In this document: positions 36,654 through 45,150 of the stretch, one piece after another | How positions within the stretch are numbered: position 1 is the first letter of the stretch | How the letters are laid out: each line of letters opens with the position of its first letter | Source: Verrucomicrobiia bacterium | GTDB taxonomy: Bacteria > Verrucomicrobiota > Verrucomicrobiia > Opitutales > Cerasicoccaceae | DNA length: 64,000 bases | Assembly: GCA_030425485.1 (NCBI GenBank) | Contig: JAUIAM010000007.1 | Coordinates: 1 to 64,000 of the forward strand | Reading direction: 5' to 3' | Translations under genes and position numbers: made by a program | The notes under the pieces: generated by a model | The model's database searches: none | The model's input: only the letters and a program-made list of their open reading frames with translations | Told to the model about the DNA's origin: nothing

Positions 36654-37451
36654 ATGACAGCCAAAGTTTCCACCCCCCTACAACTCGTTCGTGAATTCAA
36701 GTTGGCCTCATGTCTGCTGGTTGCTGCAGCCGCTTTCGCGGCGAGTGCATCGGCGCAAACGGTTATCAACTACGCTGCGCCGGATGCGGATACCTACACC
36801 GCCGCAACCTCCAGCAGTGATCAAAACTACGGCACCTCCTCTTCTTTGAAGATTCGCTATTACACCAGTGGCCGCTATCGTAATCGCTCCTATGTGCGCT
36901 TCGACCTCTTTTCGGGTGGGAATGAGGGGAGCTTCACCGGACAGACCATTACGGATGCTTCGGTCACCTTCCGCTATGCCAGTGATGACAGTGAATATCC
37001 CGGGACGACGGTTAATGTCTATGGTGTGAATCCCGACTTCCAGGGTGGTGACGGCCTCCTCGGGCAGGACTGGGGCGAAGAAGCCCTTACGGCTGACAAC
37101 GCCCCTTGGCCCGGATCGACTGGTGCATTGCCGGATTATATTACTCTGGTAGGTTCGTTTTTCCTGCCGGGCTCGGGAGTATCCCAGGGGGATCCTTTTT
37201 CCATTACCGGTGAGCCACTGGTCAGCTTCCTCAATGACAGCCTCGAAAGCGGTCAGGCCGACCCCAATTTGGTCACCTTTATCCTCTTTCAGGATAGCTC
37301 ATACACGGGTGGTGCGCTAAAGATGCTCTCTAAGGAGAGTGGTCTTGGTAACTCCTCCATGAGCGTCACGGTCATCCCCGAGCCGGGTACCTACGGCCTG
37401 ATTTTTGCCGCATTTTCCATCGGTCTAGTGCTGGTGCGCCGTCGTAAGTAA
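36654..37451 (+). CDS. Secreted DNRLRE-type protein with PEP-CTERM tail
   Basis: 265 residues. Signal peptide ending ASASA near residue 34. One DNRLRE-like module (about 38-235) with the marks PDADTYTAATSS, SYVRFDL, VYGVNPDFQGGDG, LGQDWGE and MLSKE. The PEP-CTERM tail follows: IPEPGTYGLIF, hydrophobic span, RRRK. The same module occurs twice in the 1365-residue protein encoded at 45151. DNRLRE domains are carbohydrate- or surface-associated beta-sandwiches. Together with the LacI gene opposite, it looks like the first gene of an induced surface-protein cluster. Confidence 0.85.
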   Translation: MTAKVSTPLQLVREFKLASCLLVAAAAFAASASAQTVINYAAPDADTYTAATSSSDQNYGTSSSLKIRYYTSGRYRNRSYVRFDLFSGGNEGSFTGQTITDASVTFRYASDDSEYPGTTVNVYGVNPDFQGGDGLLGQDWGEEALTADNAPWPGSTGALPDYITLVGSFFLPGSGVSQGDPFSITGEPLVSFLNDSLESGQADPNLVTFILFQDSSYTGGALKMLSKESGLGNSSMSVTVIPEPGTYGLIFAAFSIGLVLVRRRK

Positions 37452-37477
37452 CGGCACGCGCTGGTACACAGTTACAC

Positions 37478-37512
37478 GCTCCGGGGCGCCGCCTCTTGGA
37501 TTGCCCCGGAGC
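37478..37512 (+). terminator. Hairpin after the DNRLRE/PEP-CTERM gene
   Basis: GCTCCGGGGC (37478-37487) and GCCCCGGAGC (37503-37512) form a perfect 10-bp GC-rich stem with a 15-base loop, followed by CTTAACTTTC. Likely a terminator or attenuator that makes the first gene more strongly expressed than the following large ones. Confidence 0.65.
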
Positions 37513-37626
37513 CTTAACTTTCAGATACTTAAATGCGTGGAAGGCAATTCCATGCAGCACAATACCCCTGTCTTCACACCTAGCCAAAATGGCAGTGTCA
37601 CATAACACAATTCCCAAGGCCACAGC

Positions 37627-40600
37627 ATGAGATATTGCAAGTCAGAGAAGGGCTTTGCCCTCGTCGTTGCGTTGGTCTTGATGTCCTTTATCCTCCTGCT
37701 GTTGGTGAGTCTGAGCACGCTTGTCACGGCAGACCTGAAGGTCGCTTCTGTTCATATGCTGCAAACACAAGCGCGCAAGAACGCGCTCTTCGGATTGCAG
37801 GTGGCAATGGGTGAACTGCAGAAGTCGATGGGGCCGGACCAGCGCGTCAGCGCACAGGCAGACATCCTTACGCTAACGGACGATCCCGCGGCGGGCGCAA
37901 GACGCTGGACTGGAGTTTGGAACAGTGATGCTACGCACCCGGACTACACCGAAGGCGAACGCATCGCCTGGCTTGTTTCTGGTGATGTTAATCCCGATAC
38001 CGGGCACACCGTTGGGGCCGGAGCGGATGCGGTCACTCTGGTGGGTAAAGCTCTCGATGTGGCCGATCCCAATAACCCGGACCGCGTGACTGCCCCCCTG
38101 GTTGAGATCAGCAGTACGTCAGGCTCACCTTATGGACATTATGCCTGGTGGGTAGGGGACGAAGGCACCCGCGTGCGGTACCACACGGGCAGCACGCCAG
38201 ACGCTAATCCAAATCACGCCTTTACTGCCCCCGACAACAGTGGCCTGAGTGCCTTGCCTGACTTTGGGGGCTATGATGCCAACGATACGATGAACCCGCA
38301 CGTTTCGGATCTTTCGCACCTCGAGATTGTTTATCCGGGCACGATCGGTGCCGGGCAGACTGCCGCTGAGCGCGCGCAGTTGCTGCACACGGTCAGCTTT
38401 GCCAGCAAAGGTTTGGCTACCAATACGCGCGACGGTGGCTTGAGGCAGGATCTAACCGTGCTTTTCGAGGGAAACCAGGCGCTGCCTGATTGGGGAACAA
38501 ATCTCCCCGACCTGGAGCTGGCCCGCTCCTTCTACCAACTCAAAGACGAGGTTAACAACAGCGGAGCCGCGGCCAGCATCGCCCCGCGTGCCCAGACTGA
38601 CACCGAACACGGCGTCGTCCCGGTGATGACCTACTTCATGTTTCATTTTGGCTATGTGGCGTCCTCGCATTCGTATCCAGCGGATTTGTATGTCACGCTC
38701 AAACCGACAATCGTACTGGCGAATCCCTATAACATTAAGTTGGAGTCAGCGGATTATGAGGTCGTCTGGTCGCCCGAGCCGGGTAAGCAGGCATCTGGCT
38801 TCATCATTCGCATCTACGGCACGAACAGTTCGGCCTACCTCTCCATGCCCACCCGTGAAATGAACGATGTGCTGGGAGACTCGCTGACTTTCAAGATCAG
38901 CGACCAGTCATTTGAGCCGGGCGAGGTAAAGGTGTTTACTATCGACTCCATGTCGCCAGAGCCATTTCCTTCGACTGGACTGGACATGATAAACGATGGG
39001 GTGACGCCACTTTCTGCCTACGCGTGGATAAATACGAACGTCGCCCTCGATCCGGGCTTTTTCGGTCCAGATGGGACTGGTCTGGCTGCCGAAGGAACCA
39101 TGCAGATGCTGTATGGGTTTAATCGCTTCACGCTCAAGGTTAACGGTAGCGAAGCGCAGACGCTGGCGGATGTATTTGTGCCGTCTACGTGGGTAGAGAC
39201 TGATCCCGCAGATAGTAGTTTTGATCCCGCCTCATTAGAGCACATGGGGGGCGTTCATGCTGATTCCGCTTATTTTGGTGTTCCCGTTCCTATTATCGCC
39301 AGAAACTCACGACACGATCGCGTGAGCTATGGCACATCGCGCTACGGCGGCACGGTGAACGTCAATACAGGGATGTCATGGCTGGTCAGCGCTAACCTGC
39401 GTGCGACAAATCCGGCGCTGCCCGATAGCAGTGATTACCTTTGGGATGGTAGCCCTGCCCATTTGGGCGTCTACGTTTCCGGAGGGGTGAGTAACGTTGG
39501 GCACTACGTGGTCGACACGGACGGAGAGCATGCCTTCTGGGGGTATGGGACCAGCCCGGCAACAGGTTTCTCGAATGTCGTGCTGTTCGATGTGCCCCGA
39601 GGACCGATTCTGTCCATTGGTCAGTTGCAACACCTGAACATAGGAAGCATTCATGATCCCGCCTATTCACTGGGAAATTCATGGGCCAGCGTTTATTACG
39701 ACAGAGACGAGGCCGACTTTTCGTACCGGATAAACGAGGCCACATGGGATCGCTTTTTCTTTAGCGGCTACGATGCTGCCAGCCACGACTGGTTGAACCC
39801 CCGCATTCAACCTACAGACTCTGCGCTGAGTGCGGATAATGCGCTACTGGACGATCCCGACATCATCGCCGCACTGCTAACCATAGAAGGTGCCTTTAAT
39901 GTCAACTCTACGAGTATTGAGGCATGGGAGGCACAACTGGCCTCACTGCGTCGCCGCGCCATCAGCTATTTCGATGCCGCCGATACCGCCAATGGCATTC
40001 AGACTTATGATGCGGGCACGCTGGCTAATCCCGTTGCCCGCGCACCACTGCCGACTGGCACTGCATTTGTCGCCGATCACCCTTCAGACGGTATCAGTGC
40101 TGAAATGTGGAAGGGCTTTCGCAACCTTACGGATGATGAAATATCGCGCCTTGCGGCGCAGATTGTCTATCAGGTCAAGCTACGCGGACCGTTTCTGTCC
40201 ATCTCCGATTTTGTTAACCGTGACCTGAGTGATGAGTCCGATGCTTCGTACGGCCCCTGGCAGATGGGGGCACTGCAGGCTGCTCTGGATTACCGATGGT
40301 CACGTAACTTCGACGGCGGCACGTATCCAGCGACGGGCATTAACTCCAATCTGCGTGAATGGATAGGCTCGACCTATATCATTGGTGCAACAAAAGGCAT
40401 CCACCAGCGTGTGACCAGTGCCACGGAAACGGGATTGCCCCATCCTGAGGCTACCGACGGCCAGTCGAGAAGCCGTGCTGCGCCGGGCTATGTCACACAG
40501 GCCGATTTGCTGAGTATCTTAGGGAGTGTTGTCAGTGCGCGCTCTGATACGTTTACCATTCGCGCTTATGGCGATGTGGAGAACGAGCTGAACGGTGAGA

Positions 40601-40758
40601 GTGCGTATGCGGTCTGCGAAGCTATTGTGCAGCGTATTACTGAGCCTGTTTACCCCGATGATACGAACCCTTGGGAGCCTACAGCTGCAACAAAGCAGAC
40701 CTTAGGCAGAAAATTCGTTATAACCTCGTTCCGCTGGTTGGATGAAGATGAAATTTAG
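37627..40758 (+). CDS. Large PilX-like / Verru_Chthon cassette protein A-like protein
   Basis: 1043 residues. The N terminus has a prepilin-type segment: KSEKGFALVVALVLMSFILLL, with possible cleavage after the Gly of EKG. KNALFGLQVAMGELQK follows, as in PilX-like proteins and the Verru_Chthon cassette protein A family. The body (about 60-1030) is a long beta-rich extracellular region. Verru_Chthon cassettes are sets of pseudopilin-like genes found in Verrucomicrobia; their function is unknown. Only this member is evident here. Its end overlaps the next gene by 17 bases. The prepilin peptidase at 56511 could process it. Confidence 0.75.
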   Translation: MRYCKSEKGFALVVALVLMSFILLLLVSLSTLVTADLKVASVHMLQTQARKNALFGLQVAMGELQKSMGPDQRVSAQADILTLTDDPAAGARRWTGVWNSDATHPDYTEGERIAWLVSGDVNPDTGHTVGAGADAVTLVGKALDVADPNNPDRVTAPLVEISSTSGSPYGHYAWWVGDEGTRVRYHTGSTPDANPNHAFTAPDNSGLSALPDFGGYDANDTMNPHVSDLSHLEIVYPGTIGAGQTAAERAQLLHTVSFASKGLATNTRDGGLRQDLTVLFEGNQALPDWGTNLPDLELARSFYQLKDEVNNSGAAASIAPRAQTDTEHGVVPVMTYFMFHFGYVASSHSYPADLYVTLKPTIVLANPYNIKLESADYEVVWSPEPGKQASGFIIRIYGTNSSAYLSMPTREMNDVLGDSLTFKISDQSFEPGEVKVFTIDSMSPEPFPSTGLDMINDGVTPLSAYAWINTNVALDPGFFGPDGTGLAAEGTMQMLYGFNRFTLKVNGSEAQTLADVFVPSTWVETDPADSSFDPASLEHMGGVHADSAYFGVPVPIIARNSRHDRVSYGTSRYGGTVNVNTGMSWLVSANLRATNPALPDSSDYLWDGSPAHLGVYVSGGVSNVGHYVVDTDGEHAFWGYGTSPATGFSNVVLFDVPRGPILSIGQLQHLNIGSIHDPAYSLGNSWASVYYDRDEADFSYRINEATWDRFFFSGYDAASHDWLNPRIQPTDSALSADNALLDDPDIIAALLTIEGAFNVNSTSIEAWEAQLASLRRRAISYFDAADTANGIQTYDAGTLANPVARAPLPTGTAFVADHPSDGISAEMWKGFRNLTDDEISRLAAQIVYQVKLRGPFLSISDFVNRDLSDESDASYGPWQMGALQAALDYRWSRNFDGGTYPATGINSNLREWIGSTYIIGATKGIHQRVTSATETGLPHPEATDGQSRSRAAPGYVTQADLLSILGSVVSARSDTFTIRAYGDVENELNGESAYAVCEAIVQRITEPVYPDDTNPWEPTAATKQTLGRKFVITSFRWLDEDEI

Positions 40759-41440
40759 ACCTTACCTCTTAGTCCCCTGTGCCATCTTGCTTCTACTTCT
40801 TCAGGTGGGTGAGTTGCGGGCCCAGGGGCAGGCTGAGCCAGGTTGGATAAATGTGTCGCTCTCCGTGGTGACGAACAATGTCCCTATTCGCGGTTTGTAT
40901 TACAAGAACGGTGGCGAGTGGGTGCAACTGGATGTGCCAACGGTACGCAGCAGCCCCGCATTCGAATACCGTGGTCCTGAGCATCTGGCTTTTTATACCC
41001 AACCCTACAATCCGGAAGAGGCGATCCCGCCTCCCTTGGCCTCAGTACATCTCAAGCGCAATGAGGCAGAGCAGGCACTCGTCTTTTTTCACGGTGACAT
41101 CTCTCCCGATGAAATAAAGGTGCTATCAATTGCTGACAGCGCTCGTGCGTTCCCGACAGAAAATCTGTTGCTGTATAACATGTCCCAACAACTGGTCGTA
41201 GGTCTTTTTAATGACAACATGAAGCAAGTCCCCGCCAGAAGCTCGGCCATGGAGCCGTATGGCGATGGTAGCAGACGTGGTTTCAGGATACAGCTTGCAG
41301 TGCAGGAACAGGAGCATGGTGACTGGAAGCGCGTCTACGCGACAGGTTTCCCGATCTTTCCTGATTACCGCTGGCTCGTTATTTGGTTTGGTCAGGGGAA
41401 AGAGCCCTGGCTGCTCATGCTGCGCGACCGCCAGGCATAG
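40742..41440 (+). CDS. Secreted protein of unknown function in cassette
   Basis: 232 residues with signal peptide (MKMKFRPYLLVPCAILLLLL, cleaved near RAQG). A start at 40748 is equally possible. The mature part is beta-rich (WINVSLSVVTNNVPIRGLYY; VSLK-type strands) with no motif that I recognise. Translation is probably coupled to the preceding gene, whose last 17 bases it overlaps. I recall similar small secreted proteins next to cassette-A genes in Opitutae, but cannot verify it. Confidence 0.7.
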   Translation: MKMKFRPYLLVPCAILLLLLQVGELRAQGQAEPGWINVSLSVVTNNVPIRGLYYKNGGEWVQLDVPTVRSSPAFEYRGPEHLAFYTQPYNPEEAIPPPLASVHLKRNEAEQALVFFHGDISPDEIKVLSIADSARAFPTENLLLYNMSQQLVVGLFNDNMKQVPARSSAMEPYGDGSRRGFRIQLAVQEQEHGDWKRVYATGFPIFPDYRWLVIWFGQGKEPWLLMLRDRQA

Positions 41441-41470
41441 GCGTGGTAAGCATCACACTTTTACGATCCC

Positions 41471-44400
41471 ATGGATAAAGTATATTTTCATAAAATTAAG
41501 TTAATCTGGCTGCTGCTGGCCGCTGTCACCTCCCCGTGTTTTGCTGAAGAAACACTTAAGGTGGAGCCCATCGATGAGGCCTTGCCGTTCTACGAGGCAG
41601 ACTTGCGTCGCGTTCGCAACGCCTTGCCCGATGATGCCTTTCCGCCCCTGCGGGTGCTGATGGCCAAGAGCCGCTTCTGGGCGCAGGAAAAGTACCTGAG
41701 TCTCGTGGTGCAGATCGACCCGCGCGCAGCAGGCGTAGAACTGGAGGCGCTTGAGCTGGAGCTCCGCGTGCTGACCCCCGATGGTGTTAGCCAACACCTT
41801 ATCCGGCCCGATACCCGCGCAGCAATGCTCTACCCGGCGATACCCGAGTCGCTTCATGCTGGCGGTGTAGGTACGATTGAGGTGGTCCTGCGTCAACGTG
41901 GGGGCGATGTTATTGCGCACTCGACCGAACCCTTTCGCGTGGAAACTTTTGCTCAGGTAGTGTCGACATCGGGCATGGTTCCATTGACTATTTCCAACGG
42001 CAACAAGGTATCGGTGCGCGGCCTACCCATTACGGCTGGAGTGCCTTTTCCGATGGGCGTGCTGGCAGATACCGTAAACCTCCGCCTCATCGCGCTCGAT
42101 CAACCCGGACGGCCAGAGATCCCGTTTCAGGTGGAGTCCATCGCCAAGTGGTCGAAGTGGGGTTCGATCAAGTGGGTCCACGTAAGCTTTACGGTAGATG
42201 TTGAGGGTGGTGAGCGACGCCTTGGGCTGGAGTATGGACCCGATATCAACACCCCGGCGACAAAGCCCATGACGGTATCCTTCGATGCGGGTAAGCCGCA
42301 ACTGGATGCCGGCCTGCTCAAAGTGGACGATGGCTTGTGGTATGCGGGCACAAGTGGGAAAGCAGCGGACAAGGTCCTGGGCATGCGCTCGCTCGATGGC
42401 GGTTTTGTCAAGCTTTCGGACGGACCTGTCTATCGCTCGGAGTCTGCTGGTGAGTGGGAAGTAGAGCTAAGTGGTTCAGTGAAAACCGTGCTGAAGAAGT
42501 CGGGCTGGTACCGCGATGACGAGAGTGGGGCGGAGTACTGCCAGTTCCTGACCCGCCTGTATTTTTATCAAGACAGCCCCATGGTGAAGATCACCTATAG
42601 CTGGATTTTTACCGGAGATGGGAATACGGACACGATTGAAAATATGGGCTGGGAGTTTAGCCTGGCGCAATCGCCTTCGCCCCTCGGTTTCCTGACGCCG
42701 CATGGAGCATGGCAAAAAGGTCAGAGCCTGCTGCAGTGGGACTATGAGCACTTTGACATCTTGCAGGCCGATCGTGTGCAGGAGTTTGCCGGGCAGCGCG
42801 CACCGGGTGTTGCCGGGTTAGCCTATGCTGACGAAGTGAGCCTTTTCCTCGGTGTGCGTGACTTTTGGCAAAACTATCCCTCCGAGCTGGAGTATGGTAA
42901 GGATGTACTGTGGTTTCACAATTGGCCGCGTCACAATCGTCCCGCCGGTTATACCTTCGAAGGCGAACTCACGGCTGAGCGCGGCGAGCCCGCACTGCCC
43001 TCAGCTGCACGGCATGCCCAATATACTCCGGGTAAACTCAGCCGTTCGGAGTGGACGCTTAACTTGCTCCAGGCACGCTTTGCCCACGAGGGCGAGGTGC
43101 TGAACTTCCGCTTGCCCTACGAGGTAACGGTCGATCCGGTTCATAGCATCATGCGCGCGGGGCGACCCTGGATAAAATACTGGCGTGTGGGTGAGCCCGA
43201 GTCGGTCAACGCGCAGGGCATTTCCCGCACAGAGGAAATGTGGCTTTACTTGCAGCCCACATCGCAAACCGAGGCCAACGCAGCGGCGATTATCGATGCG
43301 CTCAATGCCGAGACCCTGCGCGCGGTGGTTGATCCCAAGTGGATGACGGGGAGCGGTGCCTTTTACGAAATTCATTACAAAGATACGGAGCGATTTCCCG
43401 AGGAGGAGCGGCTCTATGAAAAGCTGGCCCTCGCGCCGGGCAAGTGGCGGGAGCATCTCGGGCTCTATGGCATGTGGATCTACGGAGATATTACCGGGTG
43501 GAATCTCGAACTCGAACGGCGCGAACCGGACCTCTACCGGGCCTACCGCAAGCGCCACCACGGCTGGCCGTTCTCTTGGATTCCCTACGCACGCAGCGGT
43601 GACTCGCGATTCCTGCATGAGGCCGACATCGCCACCCGGCAAAACATTGACGCGAACTGGAAGCACTACGCCACCGACGGCAGGAAGCGGGGCGTCATCC
43701 ACCGTTCGACGCTTCCATGGGCATCGACCTTTGAGGACGACGAGAACGCCACGCGAACCCGTGACTACGAGAGCAAGGTCGATTACCTGCTCTTTGCCTG
43801 GTACATGAACGACTACTACCGCGCATGGGATCTCTTTCAGGACTGGATGAGGCTAACTAAGGTTGACGACACGGGCAAGCTGCGCGGGCCCATTGATATT
43901 CTAGGTCCCTTCGGAAAACCGGTGGACACGCGCTTCCCCCTGACCATGCTCAAGTCTTATGTCGAGACGTACGAAGCGACCTTTGATCCGTGGTTCCTCG
44001 TCGCAGCGCATGCACTGGCCGAAGGTTACGAAAGGGAGTACGAAGAAGAGGGGAGTCTGGGTACGCCTTATGTGACGGCTTTTCGCGAGTATCAGCGCTT
44101 TACTGGAGATGACTACTGGCGAGAAATTTATCTGGCCTATGCTGATTACATGGGCGGGATTTCTGCCACGCACTACGTCGATCCGCTGCTGGAGCCAGAT
44201 GCCTACGCATGGAAGCTCACGGGCGAGGATCACTACCTTGGCCGCCTGCAGCACTTCTCCGACTGGACGAAAGCGTCCATCTGGGATGGCGAGGAGCCCG
44301 ATTTTATCCAGGGATTTTATGTGCGGGGTGACGGCCACACTGCGCCGCGAACAACGGGCTGGATGTTGCGCTACTACCCGCTGGCCCTGCATGCCCTGGC

Positions 44401-45082
44401 TACAGCGGACAAAAGCGTAGCGCCCGTAGCCAACGAGGTTTACCTGATTGATAAGCAGAAGCATATCGCCTTTCTGCACGAGGGTGATGCGCCTCAAACC
44501 ATTTCCCTGCGTCAAAGCACGAACAAGCAGGGCAAGGGAAAGCCCGCGACCTACCGACTCACTGGGCCAGGCGGCGAACTGGTGGAAGAAGGCGAGTGGG
44601 ATGTGGTCAACGGCAAGGAGCTCACCCTTGCACAAAGTGCACCGCCGGGTTTGTACCATCTGCACGTTGCCGGTACACAGCGTTTGGTCGTGCCAGTGGT
44701 TCTCGAAAGCGATGCCAAAGAGGTTATCGTCGCCGAGCCCGGTGGCCGGGTGGATATCGCGGGCTACCATAATCAGCTTTGGTTTTATGTGCCGGAGGGG
44801 GTCGAGTCTTTCGACGTCGAGCTCGCCATTCACAGTAAGGGCAACACCGTAAGGCGTTTCTCGATCTGGGCCCCGGATGGCGAGCTGGTCTGGAACGATA
44901 ACTACTACAAGCCAAGCCATCGCGGCGGAAAATCCTACAAGCTCAGCATCCCGGTGAAGCCGGAGCAAGCGGGCCAACTATGGCGTGTTACCGAGCCCGG
45001 CGGCTACCTTTACTTTAAGCCGGAGGCGGTCATCCCGCCGTATTTTTCGAGCGATGTCAGGCGCTGGTTTCGGCCCGAGTAA
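41471..45082 (+). CDS. Giant secreted RIFT-barrel protein, polysaccharide-lyase-like
   Basis: 1203 residues. Signal peptide 1-25 (IKLIWLLLAAVTSPCFAEE). The stretch from about 165 to 275 (SVRGLPITAGVPFPMG, RPEIPFQVESIAKWSKWGSI, WVHVSF) looks like the N-terminal RIFT-barrel of the PcRGLX/YetA group, which includes exo-acting polysaccharide lyases. The central ~300-900 region is tryptophan/tyrosine/histidine-rich with an alpha-toroid feel (HHGWPFSWIPYARSGDSRFL; WYMNDYYRAWDLFQDW), suiting a lyase or hydrolase. The C-terminal ~250 residues are beta-sandwich-like. Substrate unknown; a uronate- or rhamnose-containing polysaccharide is a guess. Confidence 0.7.
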   Translation: MDKVYFHKIKLIWLLLAAVTSPCFAEETLKVEPIDEALPFYEADLRRVRNALPDDAFPPLRVLMAKSRFWAQEKYLSLVVQIDPRAAGVELEALELELRVLTPDGVSQHLIRPDTRAAMLYPAIPESLHAGGVGTIEVVLRQRGGDVIAHSTEPFRVETFAQVVSTSGMVPLTISNGNKVSVRGLPITAGVPFPMGVLADTVNLRLIALDQPGRPEIPFQVESIAKWSKWGSIKWVHVSFTVDVEGGERRLGLEYGPDINTPATKPMTVSFDAGKPQLDAGLLKVDDGLWYAGTSGKAADKVLGMRSLDGGFVKLSDGPVYRSESAGEWEVELSGSVKTVLKKSGWYRDDESGAEYCQFLTRLYFYQDSPMVKITYSWIFTGDGNTDTIENMGWEFSLAQSPSPLGFLTPHGAWQKGQSLLQWDYEHFDILQADRVQEFAGQRAPGVAGLAYADEVSLFLGVRDFWQNYPSELEYGKDVLWFHNWPRHNRPAGYTFEGELTAERGEPALPSAARHAQYTPGKLSRSEWTLNLLQARFAHEGEVLNFRLPYEVTVDPVHSIMRAGRPWIKYWRVGEPESVNAQGISRTEEMWLYLQPTSQTEANAAAIIDALNAETLRAVVDPKWMTGSGAFYEIHYKDTERFPEEERLYEKLALAPGKWREHLGLYGMWIYGDITGWNLELERREPDLYRAYRKRHHGWPFSWIPYARSGDSRFLHEADIATRQNIDANWKHYATDGRKRGVIHRSTLPWASTFEDDENATRTRDYESKVDYLLFAWYMNDYYRAWDLFQDWMRLTKVDDTGKLRGPIDILGPFGKPVDTRFPLTMLKSYVETYEATFDPWFLVAAHALAEGYEREYEEEGSLGTPYVTAFREYQRFTGDDYWREIYLAYADYMGGISATHYVDPLLEPDAYAWKLTGEDHYLGRLQHFSDWTKASIWDGEEPDFIQGFYVRGDGHTAPRTTGWMLRYYPLALHALATADKSVAPVANEVYLIDKQKHIAFLHEGDAPQTISLRQSTNKQGKGKPATYRLTGPGGELVEEGEWDVVNGKELTLAQSAPPGLYHLHVAGTQRLVVPVVLESDAKEVIVAEPGGRVDIAGYHNQLWFYVPEGVESFDVELAIHSKGNTVRRFSIWAPDGELVWNDNYYKPSHRGGKSYKLSIPVKPEQAGQLWRVTEPGGYLYFKPEAVIPPYFSSDVRRWFRPE

Positions 45083-45150
45083 GTCCGGCCATATTTTTTA
45101 GACCGATTGGCTGCCGAACCCGAATTGGAAAACAACCCATTGATTGCTAT

